NCBI RefSeq assembly: GCF_036711975.1
Contig: NC_091966.1
Coordinates: 34,603,501-34,667,500 of the forward strand
Source: Onthophagus taurus
Taxonomy: Eukaryota > Arthropoda > Insecta > Coleoptera > Scarabaeidae
Direction: 5' to 3'
DNA: 64,000 nucleotides
Shown: positions 37,001 to 46,207 of the stretch, one piece after another
How the letters are laid out: each line of letters opens with the position of its first letter
Numbering within the stretch: the first letter of the stretch is position 1
The notes under the pieces: model-generated
Told to the model about the DNA's origin: nothing
The model's input: only the letters and a program-made list of their open reading frames with translations
Databases searched by the model: none
Position numbers and translations under genes: made by a program

Positions 37001-37320
37001 ATAAGAAATTATTTATAGCACATTAAATCTTCATCAAATTTGCTTTAAAATGTTCTTTATATCATGATGATATCTCCATTCATTTACGAGATACGATTTT
37101 TTAAAAGTTATGTCATATCTGCAACAATAAAACATGTAAAATTGGATGTAAATAATCATAATAACGACGATTATGCGAAATAAGAAATTATTGGTGGTGT
37201 ATTAAATCTTCATTAAGATTGATTTAAACCGCATTTTATTTCATAGCGATATTTTAATTAGTTTTTGAGATACATAAAGATTAGTAGCAAAGTTGTAATC
37301 CAAAAATCATAACTTCAAAA
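31100..37320. repeat. Satellite array: ~540-bp higher-order repeat of three ~180-bp subunits
   Basis: The anchor CTTATGCAAGGTTGCAATCA recurs at 31941, 32481, 33021, 33561 and 34101, exactly 540 bp apart, then near 34640, 35179, 35715, 36239 and 36771. Each 540-bp unit contains three related subunits. Each subunit ends in a block with ATATCTC, then ATT-A/C-GTT, then GAGATACG. The subunits differ in their upstream parts: GTTGCAATCA for A, GAATAATCAA for B, CAATCAAACATGCAG for C. The central copies are near-identical and the edge copies are diverged. The left edge (31131, 31309, 31486) has only A-type subunits at ~178-bp spacing. Confidence 0.95.
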
Positions 37321-37658
37321 GTTGAAGTTTTGTGATATATACACTAATACTTTTGTGGAATCTTGTATATCATCATCACTCTGTGATATATTTCAGAAAA
37401 ATTAGCTTAGTTTTCGCCCGCGTTTTAGATAATTAAGTTTACTTTTAAAGTAAAAAAAATAATCAATTATTTTGCACTTATTTTATCTAATCATTCATTT
37501 AAAGTTGATAATAATGGAGAAATTAATAAGAAAGAAGAATTCAAATCTTCATATATCATTAAGAACCCTTCTTAAGAACGTAAAATTTTGTGACAATAAA
37601 TATATTTTATACATAACACCATTGTTTTAAACGTCCAAAATTAATAAACCATTATCCT

Positions 37659-39563
37659 TTACTTCTTCTTCCCTTTTTTTCCGCCTTTTCCGCCTTTTCC
37701 GCCTTTTCCACCTTTTCCACCTTTTCCGCCCTTTCCACCACCAGCAGGCCCACAATCTGCTGGGTCGTATTGTGAATCTCTCGTTTCTTTTTTGGGAGTC
37801 GGCTTAATATCTGGACCTTTTGGAGTGCAAAGTTCTAATTCCAAATTATTTTTCTTGTCAGCACCTTCGCTTTTCTTCCCAATTCTTAATACGAACACCT
37901 CCTTATTCGGATCGGTAATTTCGGTAAAAACAGTCCCATCTTTAGCGGTACAAGTTGGAGGATTTGCAATAACGTTACTGTTCGCAGCTTGACCACAGCC
38001 TGCCATTTTAAAACTAAACGGTGCCGACTGATCCGGAACACCCCTCATAGCCAAAGCTTGGTTCGTATTGGGTTTACAGGGTGGAGGTTGTTGATATGGT
38101 GGGAATCCACCGCTACCCGCTTGTTGTCGCTTCTTCTTTTTCCCAAAACCTTCCCTACCGCAAGCGCACGAACCGTCGGATTCTGAAACATCAGAATCAG
38201 TTATATCTTCTGCTTTAGGCTTATCCTTATGGACTCTTATAGTGATCGCGTTACCTCCCATTGAAGCTCCGATTTCTTGGTATGCTGCGCTTGGATCGTC
38301 TGGTATAGCGCTTTGCGGCGGTTGGCGACCGCATTCGTTACATGGAGCGTCACCTCCAACAGATCCTCCTCCCATACCACCCATTCCACCCATTGCACCC
38401 ATTCCACCCATTCCACCCATACCACCCATTCCGTAAGGCATTCCCATTCCACCCATTCCACCCATTGGAAAACCACCTTGCGGTCCACAAGGCAATTGAG
38501 GCATCTGTGACATTTGAGGAGGCATCGCACACGGCGGCATGGAACTTGGTGACATAGATCCTATTTGCTGTTGAGGCATACCGCAAGGTGGCATTCCTTG
38601 GCTACCCATTTGCGGTGGCATCATTTGCGGCGGTGGACTCTCAGGTTGGAAAATACACGGTTGCATTGGACAAGATGGATTTTGTGCTGCTCCAGGCGGA
38701 GGACCAGCTTGAGGTTGCATCATGGGTTGTCCTCCCATATTTGCTGTAGCACCTGGACAATCCGGTCGAATGGGGCATTCTTTGGGTGCTTGGTCTGGTT
38801 GTGGAGGTGTTTGTGGTTGTTGCTGACTTTGTCTCATAACGTCAGCGCAACTGTTTGCGGGGCATGTGGCATTAGGATTTGATGGAAGCATTTTTCTTTG
38901 CCAATCATCGCACGCACTGCCTCCTTTTCCACCACCACCAGCAGCACCTTTTCCTTTGTTGTATTTGAATAGGTAGTGTCCTTCTTTAGCTTTGAATTGT
39001 ACGGATTTATCTTCAAGGTTCATTTGAAATTGCGTAACAATTAATTTTCCAAAACAAGACATCCTAATATAAACACTAATATGTCCGACATCATCCCCTT
39101 TAGCGTTAGTTATTTTGTAACAATCTTTAAGTGTTTTTGCCGCCGGAGTTTCTCCTGAAGAAGTAATTGAATCCACAAGCTCCGTGAAAAGAGGAATGAT
39201 CGAAATTAAAGATTTTCCAATTGGTACTTGGTCAGGAAGGACACCTTTCGCCATTTTTCGAAAAATTTCAACAACTATATCAAAACTTTGAACACAATCT
39301 TTTGCTTGATCGGGAGTGAGTGAGAATAAGCACGATTTACCACTTTTTACATTTTGGTCGGCTCCGGCGCCCAATGTTTGCTTATTAGCAAAATCTTGTT
39401 CGCATATTAAAAGAGGGGCGTTGTCCAAAAATTGAAAGGAGACGCATGTTTCCCCCATAATATTAGACACTTCCTTCTGCACATCGTAGTCCATGTTGAT
39501 CTGGTCCACAAGGAATTCCAGGAGGATTAAATTTTCTGTTGCGAACTTCTCCATTATTTTCAA
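37659..39563 (-). CDS. Intronless 634-aa protein, DUF4776/MAP10-like N-terminus with Cys/Pro/Gly-rich tail
   Basis: One uninterrupted minus-strand frame. The N-terminal 210 residues look folded: ENLILLEFLVDQINMDYD, VSFQFLDNAPLLI, GKSCLFSL and DVGHISVYIRMSCFGKLIVT. This order of segments resembles the N-terminal region of MAP10 and the insect DUF4776 proteins, a match made from memory. The rest is low complexity. It has a Gln/Pro/Met-rich part with scattered Cys (CPIRPDCPG, CNECGRQ, CACGREG), a GGMGGMGG run at about residues 385-420, a short conserved-looking block (FVLRIGKKSEG) and a C-terminal run of GGK repeats. No signal peptide or membrane segment is seen. The start at 39563 (MKIMEKF) could equally be the second Met, at codon 4. 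The antisense ORFs here are shadows of the Gly/Pro codons. Confidence 0.8.
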   Translation of the reverse strand: MKIMEKFATENLILLEFLVDQINMDYDVQKEVSNIMGETCVSFQFLDNAPLLICEQDFANKQTLGAGADQNVKSGKSCLFSLTPDQAKDCVQSFDIVVEIFRKMAKGVLPDQVPIGKSLISIIPLFTELVDSITSSGETPAAKTLKDCYKITNAKGDDVGHISVYIRMSCFGKLIVTQFQMNLEDKSVQFKAKEGHYLFKYNKGKGAAGGGGKGGSACDDWQRKMLPSNPNATCPANSCADVMRQSQQQPQTPPQPDQAPKECPIRPDCPGATANMGGQPMMQPQAGPPPGAAQNPSCPMQPCIFQPESPPPQMMPPQMGSQGMPPCGMPQQQIGSMSPSSMPPCAMPPQMSQMPQLPCGPQGGFPMGGMGGMGMPYGMGGMGGMGGMGAMGGMGGMGGGSVGGDAPCNECGRQPPQSAIPDDPSAAYQEIGASMGGNAITIRVHKDKPKAEDITDSDVSESDGSCACGREGFGKKKKRQQAGSGGFPPYQQPPPCKPNTNQALAMRGVPDQSAPFSFKMAGCGQAANSNVIANPPTCTAKDGTVFTEITDPNKEVFVLRIGKKSEGADKKNNLELELCTPKGPDIKPTPKKETRDSQYDPADCGPAGGGKGGKGGKGGKGGKGGKGGKKGKKK

Positions 39564-40169
39564 ATAATTTTTTTAATTTAAAACTGCGACAAATTTTGTA
39601 CAGACAAAAATTTTGTGTGAAAGTGATTGAAAATGTCAAATGACCGCGTCAACATTTTTTTTAGCCAACTAGTTTTATTTTATTATCAGAGTTTGTAATC
39701 ATTGCGATAATAACAAAGGAATGAAAAACTACTGTTTAATAAATTGAGGCACGAATAGGACACAAAAAATAGTTGAAATTTAAAGGTCTTTGTATGTTCA
39801 AGTAATTTATTCAATTATATCTAACATTAAATGTTATTTTCAAGTATTTGCCATCTTTATTTGCACTTCTGATATGAGACAATTTGCTTGGGAATGTTTA
39901 CACTTTTGATTTAAACATTTACACCATTTAAGATAGAAGATAATAAGATAATCGTTTAGAATGTTGCCCAATATTTTGAAAGAAATTACTCAAATAGATA
40001 ACTCTGATATTGATAAATTATACAATAACAATATAGTGGAGTGTGGTATGGAAAGAGATAGGTTCAGAAATTCGATGAGGGTTGAGATGAGATTTAAGAG
40101 ACAAATCTCATCTTATAGCAACGTTATCATAGAGGGTGAAGCTCAACGGTGTCACTAGAAATAGCCAAA
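39564..40169. other. Upstream region of the 634-aa gene
   Basis: AT-rich and presumably includes the promoter of the minus-strand gene. A 65-aa plus-strand frame at 39961-40158 has no recognisable family. Confidence 0.4.
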
Positions 40170-41560
40170 TCTTTCCCTTTCGTAAATAAAAGACATTCAA
40201 AAGTAATACGAAAATTTGAAAAAATCATATCTACTATATTCCTTAGAATCATGATATGATATTATGTTAAATTGTAACTTAAAGATTCAGGTTTATGATA
40301 TGTTATAAATACTATAAGGTAGTATTATTGAAATTTCCAGGAAAAATTATTAAAGAAGAAATTGTCAAATTTATTAACAAAAAATAATACAATGTTTTCA
40401 AAAAATCATATCGATTATGTTTTTAAGAATTATGATATGATATGTATGTTAAATTATAACTTAAAGATTGTAGTTTATGATATGATATAGAAATTATATG
40501 GTAATATTATTGAAATTTCCAGAAAAAAGTTATTAAAGGAGAAATTGCCAAATTTATAAATCAAAAATAATACGAAATTTGCAAGAAATCATATCAACTG
40601 TATTTTTAAAGTCATGATATGATATGTATGTTAAACTATAGCTTAAAGATTCTAGTTTATGATATGAAATAAAAGCTATAAGGTAGTATTATTGAAATAT
40701 TCAGGAAAAAATTATTAGAGAAGAAATTTCCAAATTGATTAATCAAAAATAATGCAAATTTTTCAAAAAAATCATATCGGTTATATTTTTAAGAATTATG
40801 ATATGATATGTATGTTAAATTATAGCTTAAATATTGTACTTTATGATATGATATAAAAATTATATGATAATATCATTTAAGTTTCCAGGAAAAAGTTATT
40901 AAAGGAGAAATTGCCAAATTTATAGATCAAAAATAATACAAAATTTGCAAGAAATCATATCAACTGTATTTTTAAAAGTCAAGATATGATATGTCTGTTA
41001 AACTATAGCTTAAAGATTCTAGTTTATGATATGAAATAAAAGCTATAAGGTAGTATTATTGAAATATTCAGGAAAAAATTATTAAAGAAGAAATTTCCAA
41101 ATTTATTAATCAACAATAATGCAAAATTTTCAAAAAATCATGTCGATTATATTTTTAAGAATTATGATATGATATGTATGTTAAATTATAGCTTAAAGAC
41201 TGTACTTTATGGTATGATATAAAAATTATATGGTAATATTATTGAAGTTTCCAGGAAAAAGTTATTAAAGGAGAAATTACCAAATTTATAAATCAAAAAT
41301 AATACGAAATTTGCAAGAAATCATATCAACTGTATTTTTAAAAGTCATGATATGATATTTATGTTAAATTGTAACTTAAAGGTTGTAGTTTTTGATATGA
41401 TATAAAAATTGTATGGTGACATTATTGAAATTTTCAGGAAAAAACTATTACCAAATTTACAAACCAAAAAGAAAGCGAAATTTGAAAAAATCATATCGAC
41501 TGTATTTTTAAGAATCATATGATATGTATCTACAAATTTCAGCTTAAAGATTCTTGACAT
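40170..41560. repeat. Satellite array, ~183-bp unit arranged as alternating dimers
   Basis: AATCATATC-type anchors lie near 40225, 40406, 40589, 40772, 40955, 41138, 41321 and 41491, mostly 183 bp apart. Units alternate between a type with TTTGCAAGAAATCATATCAA and a type with CAAAAAATCATATCGATTAT, so the effective period is ~366 bp. TATGATATGATATG is present in most units. The sequence is unrelated by eye to the other two satellites. Confidence 0.9.
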
Positions 41561-41971
41561 GACGATGCCATGCGACTTTTTTCTGTGGGGAGACTTCAAG
41601 TATGAAGATTCAGATTTTGCAATTAAAAAAAGGCCTTCATAGTACCTTCAAAATAAGGTCAAGATCAAAAATGTACAGAATAACAATACAGAACAACTTT
41701 TACTTGGATAATTTTTATGTTAAATGAACCGTTTTCGAGATATTCGCTTGTCTCAAGTAAATGGAGCACCCTCTATAATAAAAAGCACAGCATTCATTTA
41801 AATTAACGATTTTATAGTCTAGTTCCGGTAGATTGGAGTGGTGGCCATTGTAAAAATATCTTATTGTTAGATGTAATAAATATCCCATAAAAACAGAATT
41901 TCAGAAACATAGGTTAAATAGAACCTAAGAAACAGGATCATGCAGACTTTTTGGGGAGCACTGTATATATT
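41561..41971. mobile_element. Mariner transposase scrap and spacer
   Basis: At about 41563-41605 the plus strand reads MPCDFFLWGDFK, the third-aspartate motif of mariner-type DDE transposases. TTTCGAGATATTCGC and GGAGCACCCTCTATA near 41735-41777 look like one terminal repeat. Everything else of the element is gone. Confidence 0.5.
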
Positions 41972-42143
41972 CAGAGTGTGACAAATGTCTGGAATATAGC
42001 CAATAACTACGCCATTTGTGGTTTTAAAGAAAAACGTTTCAAATAAAAAATTCTTTGTTAATTGTGGCGCATTTTTTGGCGATATTTGCAACCAATATTG
42101 TTATTTGAAATGAGATGCTATTCCAGGCATTTGACACATCCTG
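41972..42143. mobile_element. 172-bp MITE of the GTCTGGAATATAGCCAATAA family
   Basis: Both ends are present: CAGAGTGTGACAAATGTCTG on the left, and the complement with TTTGACACATCCTG on the right. The internal sequence matches the outer arms of the 1011-bp element at 57191-58201, so this is a deletion derivative. Confidence 0.8.
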
Positions 42144-42500
42144 TATATAAAATCAGACCTTTATACCTCTCTGTGTACGTTTTTTTACTATTTCAATATA
42201 CATGAATAAATTTGTACCATTCGCCTCTGTCTATGATTGCCCCTCTTTTTAAGAGCTTCTCCTTTTAGTCTGACTAGATGTCCCCACCAACTTTGTTGTT
42301 TACTCTCTATGTACTCTAAAACGTTCATTTGTTGTCATCGTGCATCGTGGAAAGGAGAAGAACGGCCTTCCGAGTGCATAATATAAGAAGATATATTATA
42401 AAAACGAAAATTGTCATAAATTTTAATATCCTTCTCCTCTTTTAAAGTTTCATCGATTGTAACTCCCAACTACTTGTAGTGTTCAACCTGCTCTAAAGCT
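42144..42500. other. Spacer, nothing recognised
   Basis: No ORF or repeat of note between the MITE and the Harbinger-like element. Confidence 0.4.
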
Positions 42501-43299
42501 AGGTGTCCACTTGCGAGAAATACTCTCGAGAGAAACTATCGAGAGTACATTTTCTGGTGGACATGCATCTGAGAGTAACTATCAGTGAGTCCCCACCAAC
42601 TTTGGGAGAGTAAAGAGGATGAGGTTTGTACTCAAGTGGACACGCACAATTTATCTATCGTGAGAGTAACTGTCAAAAAACGAACATGGTTTGTATTTTG
42701 CTGCGAGTTTTCTCAATATAACACGTTTAAAGATAACACCTAAAAGAAAATGGTCCCAAGAAGAAATATTTGAATTAATTGAAGTGTATGAACAAAATTC
42801 AGTTCTTTGGAATACCAAATCTAAAGAACATAGAAATCGGGAAGCGAGGGATGCAATTTTAGCAAGTATTAGACAAAAATTTAAAGGGGATTTGTACCAT
42901 TCGTAATATCTAGTCTTCTGACAACATAATTTGGTCTTCTAACAGTAAAATTAAGTCTTCTGCCAACAGTATTTGGTTTTTTAGTAGTAGTGTGTAGTCT
43001 TCTGTAAGAAGGATGTGCTTCATTTGCAATATCTAGTCTTTTGCAGCAATATCTAATCTTCTACCAACAGTATTTCGTCTTCTGGTAGTAGTGTGAAGTC
43101 TTCTGTAAGAAGAATCTGCTTCATTTGCAAATTCTAGTCTTTCATTAGTAATACTTAGTCTTCTGCCAGCAATATCTAGTCTCTTTTGACACATTTCACT
43201 AGTCGCGTGGACACGGTCCTGAGAGAACTGTCTGAGAGAAAGCTCTCGGAAGTTTTATAGAAGCTCTTGAAGAGCTAAAACAGTCTCAAGTGGACACCT
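42501..43299 (+). mobile_element. PIF/Harbinger-like element with MADF-domain ORF
   Basis: The ends AGGTGTCCACTTG (42501) and CTCAAGTGGACACCT (to 43299) are inverted. CTCTCGAGAG-type and GAGAGTAACT motifs are scattered near both ends. The ORF at 42691-42906 (71 aa) has KRKWSQEEIFELIEVYEQNS and RNREARDAILASI, a MADF/SANT-type DNA-binding domain. PIF/Harbinger elements often encode such a protein beside the transposase; no transposase is present here, so this is a deletion derivative. The flanks are palindromic (CTAG), so the target duplication cannot be decided. Confidence 0.65.
42907..43185. repeat. Minisatellite of TAGTCTTCTG units inside the Harbinger-like element
   Basis: Imperfect ~20-25-bp units built on TAGTCTTCTGCCAACAGTAT are repeated about a dozen times. 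A larger ~115-bp duplication is also seen (both copies contain GTAGTCTTCTGTAAGAAG, or GAAG for GTAG, followed by CTTCATTTGCAA). Confidence 0.75.
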
Positions 43300-45101
43300 A
43301 GTATTGAAACAAACAGAGAAAATTTTAACTTTAGAAATGCCAGCCTTAATTTTGAAATGTAACCATATAAATTATTACTATGTAAAAGATATTTATTTAA
43401 TATTATATTATGTAAACATTAGTTTTGGGTCATTAAAAAGATCGTCCTCCTTTCAACATCCCTGCATATATGTAATAGAATATTTCAGATTAATTATATT
43501 CCTTGGTTTTCCTTTCATTTGTGGGATGAGGACATATTTACTCAATAGGAAAGAAACCGTTACATTTCAAACGCTAACCAAACAGTATTTAGTAAAGTAT
43601 TAACCATTTTTTTTAACAAGTGTTTTTTCAAAATTTTTAAAATACACAATAAATTTGGAAATATCAACATATTTTTTAATGTTGCTTCATCTAATGGGAA
43701 AGTATTGCACGATAAGAATTTTATTAAATCCCTCCATAAGTGTTTTTGATACGTATGATCATGCGCAAAAAAAGTATACAAACGGACATTGATGCACCCA
43801 AGCACTTTTACAGTTGTGTCTCGAAACTGGTCTCATCGCGTGCCAGGTGGTGTTGTGTTACTTAAAAACTTAAAAAATAAATTAAGGATTTTACTAAAAT
43901 ATTTGGTAAGTGTATAGTATTATTTATAAAAAGTCATTAATAATAATTTTGTTATAAATCATTTTTCTTTGAAGACAATTTCAAATTAAGTTTGTTTCAC
44001 TTATTAATTTTTTGTTATTTTCTTATAATAACTTTTTTAATTTACTTATTTTTATTATAAAGATTTTTTGAGTTACAATCGTTTGTTTGTAGCGATGCAA
44101 TAGTATTTTTAGAGAGTAACTAGGATTGGTACATAACCTATTTTCATGCCACGTGGTTTGCACGTGCCATTTTATTCAAAAATAAAATCAAAAACGTTTT
44201 AAAACGACGTGATTGATTCAACATTAACTTACTTATTTTGGAACGTTTTCATTTTCATGATGTAATACGTAGCATTAAAGTTGCATCAGCAAAAAGCTCT
44301 CCATCACATCAATACCCCCGCAAAAAAAATACCGGAATATAAATTAATTTATTTAAAAATAAATTAAAAAAATAATGCAAGAAGATTATGTTATAAATAT
44401 TTATGCAAAAAAATTTGAAATTCTAAATTTCAACTTTAAACTTGAACTTTATTCAATTAAAATTTCAATATTCACTTTTAAACAACTAAAAAATTCAATA
44501 AACCAATTTCTTCATAATATTTATGTAAATACATACAAATTACACTAATTTCGTATTAGAAACAGGTTCGAAATGATTGCGTCATTTTTCTTTTACTATT
44601 TATTTTTCTTTGAAATTTAAAAATAACTTCACGGACGTGATACGTAATGGAAAAAAAAAAATTTCAAAAAATTAACAAATAACACAAAAAAAGGAAATAA
44701 AATTGTATTATGAAATCTCTTAAATAGTGCGTGTTAAAAGCCGGCTATTTATTAAACACACTTTTTATGCGTTACTAAACTTTGTTTAAGAATCATGAAC
44801 GTAAATAAAACGACCTCCAACTTGATTGATTACTTTTTTACGTCTTATAAATTGATCAATAATAATTTTTTTATATTTCAATTTTAATGTTGTTATAATT
44901 CAATTTTTGGCGTCTAGAAATAAATTGTCCTTTGAAACAGATAAATTAATAAAGAAAGTGTGACTTAATAAGTAAGTTTAACTTGGTTAATTCGTTTTGT
45001 AGACATCGGCAAAATAGTTTTAACGATAACAATAAAAAAAGTTTACGTTTCGCTGACGCGTTTTTAATAGTCTCTATAAGACAATTTTTATTCCTTAACT
45101 A
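43300..45101. other. Intergenic DNA, possibly with a distant leader exon
   Basis: No recognised coding sequence. Around 43810-43860 the DNA is richer in GC (TCTCATCGCGTGCCAGG), and a good donor-like TTTG|GTAAGTGT follows at about 43905. This could be a non-coding first exon of a downstream plus-strand gene such as SLC36, but that is speculative. Confidence 0.25.
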
Positions 45102-45489
45102 TAGTAAAACCACGATATAACGAACCTCGGATATAACGGACAAAATATTATCTATTTAATACATTAGTATATTTAAATATAAATGTTGGCGCTCATAGAT
45201 AGAATCTAACTCGGGGTATTCCGCCAAATTGTCTGAAGACGCACGGTTCAATAAAAAAATTAATACCAGCTTTCTTGAAACAATTGTGTTTTTCTTAAAC
45301 ATGATGTATGTTCGTGTAGCCTAGAATAGTATAGATTGGGTATGATGTTGTATCTTCATTGGATCGATAATCCAGAGTCACCAATCTCCAAGGTATTATA
45401 AACTGTTATGTCAAGCTTTTTATCATCTTCAGTATTTTCACCAATAGAATAAACTCAAAATTTTAAGAAGTTTGAAGATGATTGCTGGG

Positions 45490-45895
45490 AACGTTTGAAA
45501 AAAAGATAGTTAGACACATATGTGGAGGAATTCAAGAACAGAGACACTGGCGCAGACGTTTTAACCATGAATTGTATCAAGAATACAAGAGCCGGATATA
45601 GTGATAACTATAAAAATTGGAAGACTGAGATGGATAGCACATGTGGAACGGATGAAAGAGGTAGAACCAACGAAACAAATAGTCAGACAAACACCGGTAG
45701 CACAGAGACTGAGAGACAGGCCAAAGACGAGATATATGGACCAGGTGGCGAGAGATGCGAGGACACTCAAAGTGATAAATCACAATCCTTAAGCAGGTCA
45801 AGACCCTTTCAGGGTTGTAGAACCAATGATGGTTATGACTTAGAAGCAAAATTAAGTATTAAATTAATTATAGGTGAAAACAAATAGCATTTTTA
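45490..45895 (+). mobile_element. LINE 3' end (reverse-transcriptase C-terminal tail)
   Basis: In shifting plus-strand frames the translation gives RHICGGIQEQRHWRRRFNHE, then IGRLRWIAHVERM and RPKTRYMDQVARDARTLKV. This is the well-known C-terminal tail of RTE/Jockey-type LINE polyproteins (RLRWxGHVxRM, GRPxxRW). A LINE-like 3' UTR with TTTCAGGGTTGTAGAACCAA follows. It is frameshifted and has no RT core. Confidence 0.75.
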
Positions 45896-46207
45896 CAGGT
45901 ACAGAAGAAAATATTATGACGAGAAACAAAACATACTTAGTAGAAGTAATATTTTAGCAGAAACTGTATTGGTGGTTATTTGCAGAAGAATAGATCTTGA
46001 ACAGAATCACAATTTTAGATGTACCAATAAGCATGTAAAGTACTGTATCTCGGAAATCACTCCTTACTAAGAAATTCCGAGAAAACGAGATAGCGTCCAT
46101 CTTAGAAAAATGAAAATTATTTCCAGGATTTTCTTTTAGCCACTTTAGTTATTACATTTTTTACTGCAAGTTTCTACAATGAGTATGATCATTTGCAGAA
46201 GAAAATA

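Noticed and set aside
37792-38882. Several antisense and overlapping ORFs of 64-105 aa opposite the 634-aa gene
   Set aside because: They are shadows of Gly/Pro/Met-rich codons (for example runs of HPFHP or PPIPPI); none has independent motifs.
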